64,000 nucleotides of DNA from Ectocarpus siliculosus (taxonomy: Eukaryota; Sar; Phaeophyceae; Ectocarpales; Ectocarpaceae). This document shows positions 37,401-49,600 of the stretch, one piece after another (within the stretch, counting starts at the first letter, position 1; each line of letters opens with the position of its first letter). The notes below the pieces were generated by a model. The model saw nothing but the letters and a program-made list of their open reading frames with translations, was not told the DNA's origin and did no database searches. Location: assembly GCA_000310025.1 (NCBI GenBank), contig FN649728.1, positions 1,456,315-1,520,314 of the forward strand. The letters are read 5' to 3'. The translations under genes were made by a program, and so were the position numbers.

Positions 37401-40400
37401 TCATCAAGATGGAGGATGGTCTCCTGTCCGAAGACCAGGTACGATAAGTGGCGACGTGGTTGGCTTTTTTTTCTTCGGTATGGCGGTACATATACCGTAG
37501 GTGTTTTCTTGAGACGATATGCATAGGGCACAAGACACCCTCATCCGACGTTTTTGCGAGTTTGACGTCATGTAGGACTTGGATAGTTTATTGCTGCACC
37601 TGTTGGGGGTATACCAGTCTGTCGTGGGGATGTGGTGTTGTGGCTCAGGTCTCAACATGGACGACGAAGAGACACGGTGCTCGGCAGTGGGTTTCGTGCA
37701 AGCATTATTTCCGACTTGGCAGCAGGACTGCTTTGAACCTTTGGATTGCCCTCACTTGAATTCATCTCGTTCGCACCGCTGGCTAGAGAAGAGTCCGTGT
37801 TGAGTAAACAACTACGACAATGCTGAGAGGCTGGTGCGTGCTGAAGCAACACCAATATTCGCCATCCCGCTCATCTTTTTCACGACTTTTTCTCGCCCCG
37901 TGCTCTCCAACCACAAAGGGCAGTGTTCGTGAACATGGCCGTGGGTGGATATCACTACCGATACATGTTTTTCGTGGTGACCTGCAACCCCTTCTCTTCT
38001 CTGCCTTCAATTGCCGTTCCTCTTGAAATAATAAAAAAATGGTTGCGATTTCGGTTTGCAGCATGTGGTGGTGGAGCTGGAAAGCTCAGCCAACGTCCGC
38101 TTCCTACACGCCCGCGCGGAAGCCAAGAGTCTGAGCGCCATCGTCGCCCTGGGCGGCGCCGGCGCGGGCGGCGCGGCCGACGAGGCGCACTACCTGTGGC
38201 CCAAGTTCGCCGCCGGGATGACCTACAACTCGTCCTTCGTCGACTCTATGTTCGGACAGGCGTTCTACCGCCCCTCTAGGTTTGTCTGCCCTGTACTGTG
38301 TTGTGTTTTTGCGTCGCGCGCGAGCTGTGCGCGATTTCTTCCGAGTTGGAGTACACCCTGTTTTCTCGAGACGTGCGGCTACCCCTCACTCGTTTCTTTG
38401 CTGTTGATGGTGTTGCATTTGTTCTGCGTTCGCGTGTGTGGGATTGGCGGAAGCGTCCCCCCTCCCCCCCGAGAAAATCTAAGGCCCGCGCATGCCTACT
38501 TCGTTATCTGGTTGGTGAGGTGCCGGATATCTCTAGGTTGCTCGTAGGTGCTTTTGATTTGACCCCTTTTTGATTCATCAATTCACGTAGCCGGTAGGCT
38601 GCCCCCCCCCCCCCCCCCGCTGTAAGGGCCTATTACTTTCGGGTCCCCTCTTACCCATGGCTTTGGGCGGGTGGGTGTTTAATAACAAGTGGGGGGGGGC
38701 CCGAAAAAAAATTGGGGAAAAATATGCCCCCCGGGGAAAGGCTAAAAAAGAAAAAATAAGGGAACGAATCATAAAAAAATAATCCTCTTTTGGGGGCAAC
38801 ACCCAAAAGGGCAAAAGCTCCGCCAAACTCCTAACCCGGTTTTCCCCCGTTGGCATGGTTTTTGGTTTTTCCCCCGTTGCCTTTTTTTTTTTTATGGGGG
38901 GGGAAGAAACCCCCCCTTGGGCAACTGGGGGTGGAACAAAAATTTTTGGGCCACCTCCTTTAACAAGGCTCAACTGGCTTAATCTGAACGCCCTTTTGCC
39001 CCTAACAGGAACGCAATTTTGAAATGCCTGGTCCCCTTGGCCCGGGGGGAAAAAGAAGAACAAACGGGGAAGNNNNNNNNNNNNNNNNNNNNNNNNNNNN
39101 NNNNNNNNNNNNNNNNNNNNNNNNNNNNNNNNNNNNNNNNNNNNNNNNNNNNNNNNNNNNNNNNNNNNNNNNTTTTTCCGGGTGGGAGACCCCCCTTTTT
39201 TCCGGAGACGGGGGGCTCCCCCCCCCTGGTTTTTTTGCTGTGAAGGGGGTGCCATTTTTTCGGCGTTCGGGGGGGGGGGATGGGGGAAAGCCCCCCCCCC
39301 CCCCCCCGAAAAAATTTAAGGCCCGCCCAGCCCTATTTCTTTTTTGGGTGGGGGGGGTCCCGGATATTTTTGGGTTGTTGGTAGGTGCTTTTGATTTAAC
39401 CCCTTTTTGGTTCATCAATTCAGGTAGCCGGTAGGCGCCCCCCCCCCCCCCCACCGCTGTACGGCCCTATCACTTCCGGCTCCTCTCTAGCCATGCCTTT
39501 GCGCGGCTGCGTGTTTAGTACCACGTGGCGTGGCGCCTGAGAACAAGCTGGGCAAGAGTATGCCCCCCGTGTACAGTCTAATAACGAACACATAGGCGAG
39601 CGAGTCATAGACGACTACTCCTCTTTGCGGCGCAGCACCCAAAGGCGCAGACGCTCCGCCAATCTCCTATCCTGTTTCTCCGCCGTTGCCATGTTTTTTG
39701 TTTTCTCCGCCGTTGCCTTTTTTTTTTGTATGGTGCGGCACGAATCCTCGCCTTGGTCACGTGGGCGTGTACCAATAGTTCTTGGCCCACCTCCTTTGAC
39801 CATGCCTCACCTGCCTTACTCTGATCGCCCTTTTGCCGCTACCAGGATCGCACTTCTGAATCGCCTGCTCCTCTTGGCCCGGGGGGAACAGCAGGAGCAA
39901 CCGGGGATGGCCTCGCGTTCCCCGCCACAGGTGAAAACAGTGAGACAAGTCGTTCTTTCAAAGCTAAACAGACTCGAGATTATCGTAGAATTCACGGATA
40001 TCATCGGTTTGTGGATCTGACGTAGCCGTTTCCCTTGCCTGTCGTGTACCATCGTGTCGTTCCCTCGGTTTGTGAGTACCGCAAGCAAGTGAGCGAAGGA
40101 ACGCTGTGGTGTCCCGTTACCCATTTCCCGGCAATTAGGCGGTACTGTACCAAGATGCTTTTGTGCATGCTTGCTGCACCCGATTGACGATAGTTTGCTG
40201 GGTAAACAGGTATATTCAGAAGCGTACGTCTGCTACACTTAGACCCCTGATATCGTTCACGTCGAATGATACCCAAGGCTTGCCACGACCGCCCATACTC
40301 GCTGTTTGGGGATTTAGGTGGCTGCAGAAGACCACTACATCGCACTGAGGGTTGTACGGTCGATGTCCAGGCTGTCGTTCTTGGGTTAATGTCGTTGGGC

Positions 40401-41282
40401 TTGAGACTCGACGGCATGCACGACCTAATCAGCGTTCGTCAACCAATGATACACATCTTTCCATCCGCGTAGACGTGTCCTACCAGTGTCTCACATTCCG
40501 TTCGCGGCTGCGCCTCCCGTGGTTGCAAACCTGCGCGGGCTCAAGGGTCCAAATCAAGGTGAGACCCGTTCTCCTTCGGAAACCGGGGCATCACCAGGAC
40601 TGGAGGGAGATGGGCTGGGCAGGGAGTGCTGCCTGAGGCAGATGGCCGTGCCGCCGAGCCTCCTCGGCCACTCGTTCGGGGAGATGTTCCAACACTTGGC
40701 CGCTCCGCCGCTGAGGTGAGCTCACAAGACTTCGTTGCTGAGTGGGATGCTTGCTCTCCCTGATGGCCCACGCTCCGCCTGATCATGAAATGTCGCTTGA
40801 GGTGATAGTCTTCCATTGAGAGATATGCTTTGATGGCAGGCAGGCGTGCAGGCGTGTTTTAGGACCACTGTCTTGATGGTTGGGGACAACGGTTGCTTGC
40901 TTCATTCGGCGTGCAACTGCAAATCGTGTTGCAGCAGCTATTCATATGTGTCATGAACATTAAAGAACAAACACCATGTATTTGCGCGACTGCCTCTACG
41001 ACACGAGAAGACGAAACCTCGGGTGAAACGCAGGCATGGAAGGGTGCTGGTCGAAGTCAGACGACAGGAGCAATTTGTTCGCCACATGTATGTTGTTGGT
41101 GCGTTCCCGTTGTCACAACGCCGTCGATCTATACGTCGCGCAGGTGCGTGGCGTTTGCGCTTCTTCGCGCTCGAGGCACGCGCAACGCGCCCGAGCCATA
41201 CGTTTACACCGGCCCGAGGGCCGACACGGTGCTGCACCCGGGAGACAGGGTGTTTATCCTCGGAAGACCGCCGGTGCTGTGA
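18912..41282 (+). CDS. SLO: Slo/BK-type potassium channel, voltage sensor plus tandem RCK domains
   Basis: This is a large potassium channel of the plasma membrane or an organelle membrane. About 29 phase-consistent exons encode roughly 1,700 residues. Order: Asp-rich cytosolic N-terminus, S1-S4 with RFLRLVR in S4, S5, pore and S6, RCK1 (including LAQSCLCPGW, a BK hallmark), a 492-codon low-complexity exon, RCK2, and a C-terminal module ending in LGRPPVL before TGA 41280-41282. Animal BK is about 1,100-1,200 residues; the excess is mostly the linker exon. The filter reads TVGEG and the Asp-rich calcium bowl is missing, so conduction and calcium gating may differ. The first exon (18912-18956) is only a phase-compatible guess. 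The start of the second-last exon is also uncertain. The separate entries below give exon coordinates. Confidence 0.88.
27033..27603 (+). other. SLO: Channel exons 8-9: S5, pore loop and S6
   Basis: Exon 27033-27147 encodes the S4-S5 linker and S5 (LKLLAFVGRYVLVYAGCVFL). Exon 27427-27603 encodes the pore helix and filter (YMAATMLSTVGEGVYGPV) and S6 (ASAIAVLVFVPLAAIR). The exon before (ending 23989) joins directly to 27033 in phase, skipping the 3-kb intron. GAA at 27511-27513 stands where potassium channels have Tyr, and the next position but one is Val instead of Asp. Confidence 0.85.
28030..32266 (+). other. SLO: Channel exons 10-17: first RCK domain
   Basis: Exons: 28030-28212, 29084-29173, 29511-29587, 29945-30017, 30410-30469, 30868-30999, 31675-31800 (or from 31666), 32132-32266. 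The RCK1 Rossmann strand reads ERHVVMCGSVN, followed by VTYLQGSPLHDDSLLKARV, SAVMVLADK, LAQSCLCPGWAAVVANLL and VVNPGGDYRISKGDRGFLLA. These match BK RCK1 in order. RCK domains form the cytosolic gating ring and bind ligands such as calcium in animal BK. Confidence 0.85.
28371..28408 (+). repeat. GT dinucleotide microsatellite
   Basis: About 19 GT units with one GC interruption lie in the channel intron 28213-29083. Confidence 0.9.
32569..35265 (+). other. SLO: Channel exons 18-20: RCK1-RCK2 linker with GDE-type repeats
   Basis: Exons: 32569-32733, 33110-33223, 33790-35265. The last is a single 1,476-bp exon (492 codons). It has a charged start, then roughly 200 residues of Gly-Asp-Glu repeats (units like GGDEGGAG, about 34165-34790) and a Ser/Ala-rich tail. 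The underlying DNA is a degenerate 12-15 bp tandem repeat (GGTGGAGATGAA-like). Animal BK has a much shorter unstructured linker here. It is probably disordered. Confidence 0.78.
34165..34790 (+). repeat. Coding minisatellite in the channel linker exon
   Basis: Purine-rich units related to GGTGGAGATGAAGG repeat many times with drift. The other plus frame reads VEMKxEPVEM-like repeats and the minus strand also stays open, a by-product of the repeat composition. Confidence 0.7.
38338..39072. other. Left contig end with degraded tail before gap 2
   Basis: From about 38600 this is a poor copy of the clean sequence at about 39430-39911, including a damaged copy of the exon at 39846-39930 (AACAGGAACGCAATTTTGAA against ACCAGGATCGCACTTCTGAA). 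Confidence 0.78.
39073..39172. other. Assembly gap (100 N)
   Basis: Exactly 100 N inside the channel intron 38280-39845. The flanks overlap each other, so it is probably a placeholder for an unmerged overlap. Confidence 0.98.
39173..39420. other. Degraded start of the right contig after gap 2
   Basis: Follows 38338-38585 with many homopolymer errors, for example around TTTGCTG and the long C run. It is a low-quality duplicate, not a real repeat. Confidence 0.75.
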
Positions 41283-43654
41283 ACGTCATGGATAGTACGA
41301 GAAAGGGGTTTGTGGTTGCCTGCCTGGACATTGCTTGGTGTTTGCCTAAGGTTTGGGGGCGTTGGCGATTTCGGTTTGAGGTGGCCTGGCTAGGGCGCAA
41401 AGAGTCGGGAGAGGTGGGTAGACGAGTCCAGATTACCAGTGCACTTACAATGGGTAGAACAGGCGGCCACGAACGGGAACGCCGGGGTGCAGAGAATAAA
41501 ATCTAGACGGGTTGACCAGAAGGAATGCAAGGGTGGATCTGGGCGAGTGGGGGCCACAGCATACGATAATGGTTCAAATTTTGTCTCTCAGTGACTGAAC
41601 AGCAGCCACACGTCGGTTGCCGTGGTCGTTCTGTGCAACAAAACTTTTGATATCGTTCATTTTCGCGAATTGGCGTTTTAGTATGTTCGTGGTTTTGGAT
41701 TGACCGCAGGCCCCACGCCAGGAAAGCGCTGCTGAGAACTTTTTGGGGGTATGACAAGGTAACAAATGGAGTGACAAGTGAATAATTTTGAATGAATGTA
41801 TACATTTTATCGGAGTTGAGACATTACTTCAAACCGTGCATGGTCCTTCCTACGGGATCCTGCGTTGTTCTAGCAGGGCGGGTTCATGCATAAGCTGCAT
41901 CATCGCTGCAAAAAGTAAAGTGTATCGTTTTCGGCGCTCGGGCTGTAGCTTCGGCCGTTGCGTTGGCTTGAAGTTCAGGCAAAGAACCCAAGAAGTACCA
42001 TCCTTTGCCAAGTCCCAGGCTGCCGCTCGGCCTACTTGCACCGGACATGAAGAATGCCACAGGCAAATCACGAGAGGCCACCGTGACTGAGTCATGTTTG
42101 CATCGTGGAAAACAGTGCAAGAGGTCATGATGCCCGGGAAAACTCTAGAGAACATTGGCCAGAGAACCTGATTCAGCTGCTGTACACTACCCCAGGCTGG
42201 CTACTGTATATCCACGGACAAGGGTTACGTTGTCATTGACACCGAGTGTCGAACAGACGAACTAGGCGACCGCAACGGCAGGCGTGCATCTCTGATGCAG
42301 AAATAACGCCAGCATTGAAAAACGAGCCGTCGCGGTTCTCTGAGGCCAGCTGATAGACCTGCAGGCCTGTCCGGTATACTGTAGCCCTCTCTCTGCCAAA
42401 ACATTCTTGGTGCTGAGGATTTTGGCCAGAAACCTCGCTCGAAATCTACGTTCGCGTTGATCAATGTTACTGCACCCGCCCCTCGTCCTTAATGAAGGGT
42501 GCCAAACATGGAGCTAATAGCTTCATCCGCGGTCGCTGATATTCACGATCCTTGCGCCATTCGCGAGCCACCAGCGGTGCGCTTCTTGCTCGTTGAACTT
42601 GGACCGGTCAAACATGACGGTGATGACCTGCCATGCATGCCCAGACGGCAGGAGGCATCGAAGCAAAAGGGGGAACAACCGGTGCGAAAAAGCGTGGGTG
42701 AAGGAGCGTAGGTGAAGGAAACAATATCGAACTGGCCTCCAAGGTACTCTTGTGTGAGGCTTCAAGAGTGCTTCAATCAGAGCGCGTCCGATACCAAAGT
42801 TGAACATGCAGATCACATGATCCCCGCGAGTGAGTACAGGCTATCCTATGGAGATAACTCCTCTGCCAGCGAGGAGATACGGATTGTGTCATTTTGATCG
42901 CCATGGTTGTTCACCCAGAAATCACCTCCTCTGCCCCATGAACCTGACGCCCCTCTCCTCCTATGCCACCGAAGCTGCGGCCCTCGTCATCAACTCGACG
43001 TCCGAGCAACAACGTCACACCCGTCGATGCAGCTCGTCCTTCCGGAAAGTGAGGCACTCTCGTGGCTTCATTGTCTACCACCTTCGGTTTGGCCGATGTT
43101 CCTCGAAAATCAGAGTCTGGCCGCCGACGCATGCTGCAGGGATCAAAAAGCCGCGGATCTCTAACCTTCAAGCGGCCCTGTTTGTCGATGGGGTCCCGAA
43201 CGTAGAACGGCACCGCCAGCAATCAACGTTCAGGCGATGTTCTCTCAACGAGTATAGATGGAAGGAACTGTCTCAGGGATACCCGGTGCTCACTGTTTCT
43301 GCTGGTACTTCACGGATCTTGCAGACTGAAGAACCCTGATCGGCAATTACACGGAAGAATTCATCTGCGTTCTCATGTCTTCGAATGTAACGCGAGATAC
43401 AAATCCGTTGGTTTCTTTCTGCATGTGCACTCCCTAACCAGCGCTTTGCGTGAAGTACCATGTGTACCAGATATTACAATATGCACGTGGATTTTTGAAT
43501 TTCACGTCGCCGGGATCTTATCCGCTGGGAGTTTGTGGTTCCGAGAAAGCCACGAGGAGGATTTGAGAAAAAATTCCAAGTGGACCGCATTGGCGATGAA
43601 TAGTTCGGTAAGACTTCGTCGCCGAAAGAACATTGCTAAGCTTTCGAATATTAA
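41283..43654. other. Convergent intergenic region
   Basis: Lies between the stop of the channel gene (plus) and the stop of the coiled-coil gene (minus). It contains short open frames only, none with a recognisable motif. Both 3' untranslated regions and polyadenylation sites are expected here. Confidence 0.45.
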
Positions 43655-46600
43655 TCAAACTCGGCTTGGAAAAACCCTCGGGGACTCTGCCCAAAAGCAA
43701 AGTTTACGACACACGCTGGGGCGCTTCCGGGGCGGACTGAATATGCTTGATGCTCCACCCTCACGACGAACCTTGTCCGCAGAGCTTGTCGCCGCGTCGA
43801 AGAAACCGCCTGCCTGTGCTGTCACAGGAAAACCTGTCCCTTGTGCTGGCATCAGGAAGCTGTCCATTGCATGACCGCCATCGTCGCCGGAATCCAGTGC
43901 ACCTGCTCCCTCGCACGCTTGAGAATTCGAACCGGACGCGTGATGTTCGTTTCGCCTCTCGAGGTTTGTGTGGTGCTCGTGGCGGTCGGCCTCCGTCACG
44001 CTCACCTCGTCGTCACTCTCGTTCCACAGATCAAATCTTCCACCGAGACGAGTAACCGCTCCTCCACCAACATCGCCACCCTTTTCGTGACCACCATCAA
44101 CACCATCATCGTCCAGGTATGACGCGGTGGCGTGGGTGTGAGCTCTGCACGATTGGGCTCCTCCCGCGACGGCTGTAACCGAGGTTTCCGTACTGGAAGG
44201 GAAAGTCTCGTTTCGTGAGATGCCAACGATCTCGTCCCGGTCGCGATATCCGCCACAGTCTCCAGTCCCCACACTCACCCGTCGTCGTCGTGGGTGTTCT
44301 TCTCCTTCGTTAGCGCTTGTGCCTCTAGCTTGGTCTAGCTGTTGCCCAATATTGAGGACATCATTCCACCGTGGACTTCCACTAACGGTGGCAGCGGCCG
44401 CGTCCAGTCGGGTGCCGCCTTCTACGATGTGACGAGCCCCGCCGCCGCTCCCACGACTCCCAGATGCTCGCCTCTCGTCAGACCACGGGTAATCCATGGC
44501 TCCCGCCGCTCCTCCACTGGGGGTGAATTTCTCGGCTCCAGACGTTGCTACTAGGACGCTCAGCTGCTCTTGGCCGGCAAGCGTAAGGCGATCTTGCGCT
44601 TCACCGCCAGGCCATCCCGCAGATGTGTGATCGCGTGACGGGCCTAGTGCGTCATCGTCATCCAGGTATGGACCGCTGTTGTCCCTGCGAATCCCGGCGA
44701 CGTGCTCCACGGACTGCGCCTCGTACAGAGACAGGAGGCTGCTTGTTCGCGCCAACGCCCTGTCAGCGCTTAGTGTCGGAGGTGTGACGGCGTGTCGTTC
44801 TGATGTCCTGCTCGTTTGGATCTCCCAAGACCTTCTCCTCCCCACCGTGCTGTTGGGGGTACCGTTGGCACCACGGGCTTGACTTTGATGCATCGGTGCT
44901 CCCGACTGAGATGGTTTCGAGCGCGGGGCGATCGGTCATTGGATCCGTTTGCTTCAGCGTGATGTCAAGTGCACGTTGATGGTAGAGCAAACACCTACGG
45001 GTTTCGCAGGAACAACTGATCGTGGGCGCCAATGAACTTTGTATAGGATGCTTCTCCTGTTGAGCGCACTCTTCCCAAGAGACGCCCTACAACCGGTTCC
45101 CGTCTTTTTGAAGGTGCATCATGTTCGTAACCGGAAAGAAACTTAGCTATCCTCGAAATGTTATTACCATCTACCGGCTTCCACCCAAACCTACTCACCT
45201 TTGTTCTAGTTCGTCGACCTGCCGCTGCGCCGCGAGGAAGATGGAACAGAAGTGGACCAGCCGCGGCTCCCTTCCTCGATCGGTCGTGCGACCTGCCGCT
45301 ACAGCTGGTCCGGCGTCTACCACTGCTTCCCGCTCCGCTTTTCCCACCGTCGCCACCATCTCCACCACCCCCACCGCTTCCGCTACCACCAAGTAGACCA
45401 TGGCTCGCGACGCCAAGTCTCTCTTTCTCCATGATCTTTTCGACGGCCACCCGGTAGAAAGAGTCTTCGGACAAGTCGTTTTTTGCCTCTGTTGCCACGA
45501 CTGGAGTGACGTGGTTTCCACCGTCGGGGGAAGTTTCTCCCTCCGTCTTTTGCCGTCGCTCATTGGCCGTCATCGACACGATACCACCGCCATCGCCAGT
45601 CCTGTTGACATGTCCCTCGTCTCCAGCGTGGCTCCTCGCGCGTCGCGGCGGTGGCGGCTGGGTGAACAAAAGGAACCCATGTCGAGGGAGAAGTATTTTC
45701 CGATGAACATTGCACGGTGGTTGTGGAGAACGTTCATGCATTTTTTGTAGTCATAGCGGTATCACGCCAACGTGTGGAGCATACCAGGCGGGTGGGGTTT
45801 CCTGACATGATTTTGGCACTCCTGACGCAAAACTACCTCAGCAGTGAGACTACCCGCCCTGAATCTCCTTCTCACCCTTGATTCCTCCTTCCTCCAATAT
45901 AACTGTGAACATCTGGCGCTCACCCTTCGTAACCTACGCCTTCCCCCGCCACCTCGGGAGTTGGGCGCTGTGCGGGACTCCCTTCCGGTGCCGGCTCCGA
46001 CTGCATCTGCGGCGGCCGCCAGAGTATCGGCAATCTCCGTGGCCCTCCGTTCCGCGGACTCGCGCTCCCGCTCGGCTCTCAACTCCGACGCTCGTCGTCG
46101 TGCTTCTCGGATTTCCTAGGGAAGTATGTTATTGGAAGCAACGGTGCCCCAAATTTAATCCAGTGGTACACTTTTTATCATCAACGCCTTTTGGTTCTGT
46201 GTCTTTTCGGTGTTTCGTCGGGACCTGTGATACCGGAAGAAGGTCAGTACGCGCTGGACCTCAGTACAAAAAACGGAGATCCGGGTACAGGGCGGTAAAG
46301 GTTTGGTTGCCGATGGTGATAGCTACAGCACCACCACCGGCAGGCACCAGCCGCAGTAATGGCAAGGCGCGGTCAGAGCAACGACGGCATCCCACCCCGA
46401 CAACGGTTACATTTGGCAAGGCCTGGTCACTTACCTCTCGTGTCTCTTCCTCCTTCCTTTGTCGCTCAAGGGAACGCAGGTGCTCCGTTTTTGCCTTCGA
46501 CCTTCCTCCCGAGAGTTCGAGGGACACACGGGGCAGGCATGGCGATGGGCGCTTCAATGGGAACCCGGGACAACTAGAGCCTGTAGATCGTGTAGCTGTA

Positions 46601-49600
46601 GCTGCACCGAAAGAGCAGCCACCTTCGCCTGTTGGCTAGCTCGCAGCCTACTTAGTGTTGCATCGTGAAACCATGCTGGTACATCCGCAGCGGCTATTAC
46701 CTACACCGTCGGTTGGGCATATGTTCACCTACGATGAAGAAGCACATGGAGTTTGTCGACCCCATCCTACCCTATCCACGTCCTTGAATTTGATCACTCA
46801 CCAGCTGCGACCGCTTAGCCCGGCAACAAGGGCGTCTCCCTTCCCTTCCTGCTCCTTCGCCGCTTCGACCTGCCTCCTCGACTCCAACACCTGTTCCAGC
46901 GGATGTGTATAAAGTCTTGTTCAGTTTAAGGCGTACGTGCCATATATATACTGGTTCCTGGTCTGATGGCGTCTCGTGGGCGATCGGCACAGAGTCCCCC
47001 AACCCTCTGTCGGCCAAACCCTTACTGTCACACGAGAGAACATGTCTCTCAGGATCTGATTCCCTTCCTACCGACTGAAATTTTGCGAGGCTTGGCTTCG
47101 TTCTGGGTGTGCGGCGCGTTGGTTGATCTTGTGCCTGCCCGTTTTTCGTCGAAACGTGACTCCACAGGGGATCGATTTGTGTGCACCGGTACGGAGAACA
47201 GTAACCACGCAACCAAGTCTAACGGTCACAGCATCAACGTTGGTGTTCAAGCAAAGAGCAGACCGGATCCATGTGATGGGATTCACATCTCATGAACAGA
47301 TAAAAGGACAGACGGAACCGAGCGCTAGGCGCGTGCATGCTCGTCATCCTTGGAATGTCAAGTTCATTTCTCGAGTATGTCCAAAATGCCTGTGTTTACC
47401 TTTCCTATTGGCCATTCCACTGTTTCTTCAGCTCAAAAAGGTGCACACAGCTCCCGACTAAATAAAAAGGATCTGATTTGTGTTCTACGGGTTAACAATC
47501 TGCGCGTCCTCCCAACGCACCTTCTTACTCCGGGCTTTGGCCCACTCCTTCTGTCTCTCTAGCATGCCACTCTCTAGCATCCTCCCCATCAAGCTTCGCC
47601 TCCTGCTCTCGGTAACGCACCGAGGATCCCCGCTGTCCTCGCCGTCATTTTCTGGTGCGCTCGCCGGCCCAGAGGTAGCAGACGCCGAAGCGCCCGTCGC
47701 CATATGATGACGGACTTGTTGGTCCCCCGTTCCCAACATGCCTCGCTCCTGCCCATCCTCTGGTTTTCTTTCGCAGATTCCTGACACTCGCGTGACGTGG
47801 CTTTCTTCGGCTCGTCCTTCACTCCGTTCTCTTGCGTCGCTTCCATCGACACGAACAACGGATTGTGGCGATTTATGTTCGCTCTTTAACCCCGGTGTTG
47901 ACTGGTCTGAAACGCCAACTGACATCAGGGGTCTAGATGCCGTGTTGTTCTTGGACCAGCTTAATCCGGTTGCAGCGGTGGTAGCCGTGTGGGTAGCATT
48001 TCCAGCAGGAGTTAGAACCCCCCCCTGGGAAAAAAAGGGCCGGGTTACTCGCCCGCCGCCGTTGTTGATTCGCGATGTCAGCGGCAACGACAAGGGTGTC
48101 CGTGGGGTCGACTGAAGGACGATGGAGGCGATGTCCGCCCGGGGGTTGATCTTGCGAATCTTCTCAACCAACGCTTGCGCCTCCTCGTCCTGGGTTTGAT
48201 CAAAAGGGTCGAAAGCACAGAGAATTTCATTGGAATATGCCCGAGGTGGGGGGGGGGGGTGTACTCATAGTCGTGCATGCCGTAGTCGTTAGACCATTGA
48301 CCTCGCATCCCTACAAAGCCGGGACGGAGCACGCCGGGTTCTCACCGGACCAGGCTCTCACATCATCAAGCGCGAAGCGCCGTGAGGTATTCGGCGAGTC
48401 GCATGGAGGGTGCGCTGCATCCTGCTAAGGGTGTTGGGCATCTTGTGCTTACTTCCTTGCGTACGGATGACATCTGCGTATGTCTCAATTTATTTTCTGG
48501 TGCGTTCACTTCCAGAGACAGGTATAAGCACTGTGTAACTGCCTCGAGGATGCTTGACCATTTTAACACAACGTGGTGCGATCATCTCCCCTTGCGCGGA
48601 GTGAGGTTTTTCCACCCCGCACAACATGATCCACTCGACCACCATTATGGTTACCCCCCAAAAAAAAACAGAGGAAAAAAAAAACCGGTAACCTTGTTGC
48701 CGAGTTCACGAAGTGAATTGGCTTCTTTTACAACGTCGTTGCCAAGCGACGAAAACCCAATCCCGATGGCAAACACCGAGGGGGGGGGTATGCCCCGAGG
48801 TGGGGGGTATTATTATTCATTTTCCAGCGGCAGGGTTTTCCACTGGAAAACATCGTTCCGACTGTGCCTGACTCACCGGACTTCGACCAAGTCATGCGCG
48901 CGCACGCCGAAGTATCGAGCAACCAATGATAGACACAGACTCGAAGACCCATGACTCTGGTGAACTTTATCCCATCACCTGCTCTAGTGCCGCCAACAGC
49001 TCGGGACGTGTTCCCGCCTCTCCCAACCCGGTGCCTGCGGCTGATCCGCGGCCGCTCTTGCCGCCTTTTCCGCGAGCATCACCACAACCCTTGCTGGTCA
49101 AATCACCAACGGACCAGGGCACCGCGCCGTCGCCATCAAGAAACGCCGGCAACGGTCGAGCTCGAAAAAACGTCCGCTTTTCCGCCTCCTCTCGTATGCT
49201 GTGCACCATCCGCTCCTTCTCAGCGATGCTCGCCTCGTGCCGTCGCACACACTCCAGCTGATCTGGGTCGAAGTCCTTCCCCTTCTTGGTCGCTTCCGTC
49301 TTGTTCTTCTCTGTGGCCGGCGGGGTGGCAAGCGTTGCTACCCTCGGGACCAGCGGCACGCCGCCTGCAGCTGTCCGTCGGGAAGACGAAGGCGCAGCGG
49401 TGGTCGTAGACACTAGTCCCTCCCCGTTGCATCCATCTCTGCGTTTCTCGCCCTCTCCCGACTCCAGCGAGACACCGGCGGCGGCGTGTTCTGTCGGCTT
49501 GCCTTTCTCATCGGAAGCGTTACTGTTGCCGCTGGGAGTTCGGAACCTTCTGCGACTCCGAAAGGGTGGAATGATCTCAGCGATCACTTCTGGCGGCGGT

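Larger units (their letters stand above)
35494..41282 (+). other. SLO: Channel exons 21-29: second RCK domain and C-terminus
   Basis: Exons: 35494-35876, 36192-36372, 36782-36876, 37336-37438, 38062-38279, 39846-39930, about 40546-40715 (start uncertain), 41144-41282; the splice-phase count leaves room for one more small exon. RCK2 begins LVGHVVVVGFPARPSHLECF, then VYLFEGSPVSRTDLENAGV and AKAVLVMKDSK. HVVVELESSANVRFLHA and FVDSMFGQAFYRPS match the stretch that surrounds the BK calcium bowl, but the Asp run is replaced by a Gly/Ala-rich segment. The end (VYTGP, then GDRVFILGRPPVL) matches the BK tail. Confidence 0.8.

Noticed and set aside
38578-39454. Minus-strand frames of 150-225 codons across the N run near 39.1 kb
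   Set aside because: They run through the N gap and through low-quality duplicate sequence, so they are assembly artefacts.
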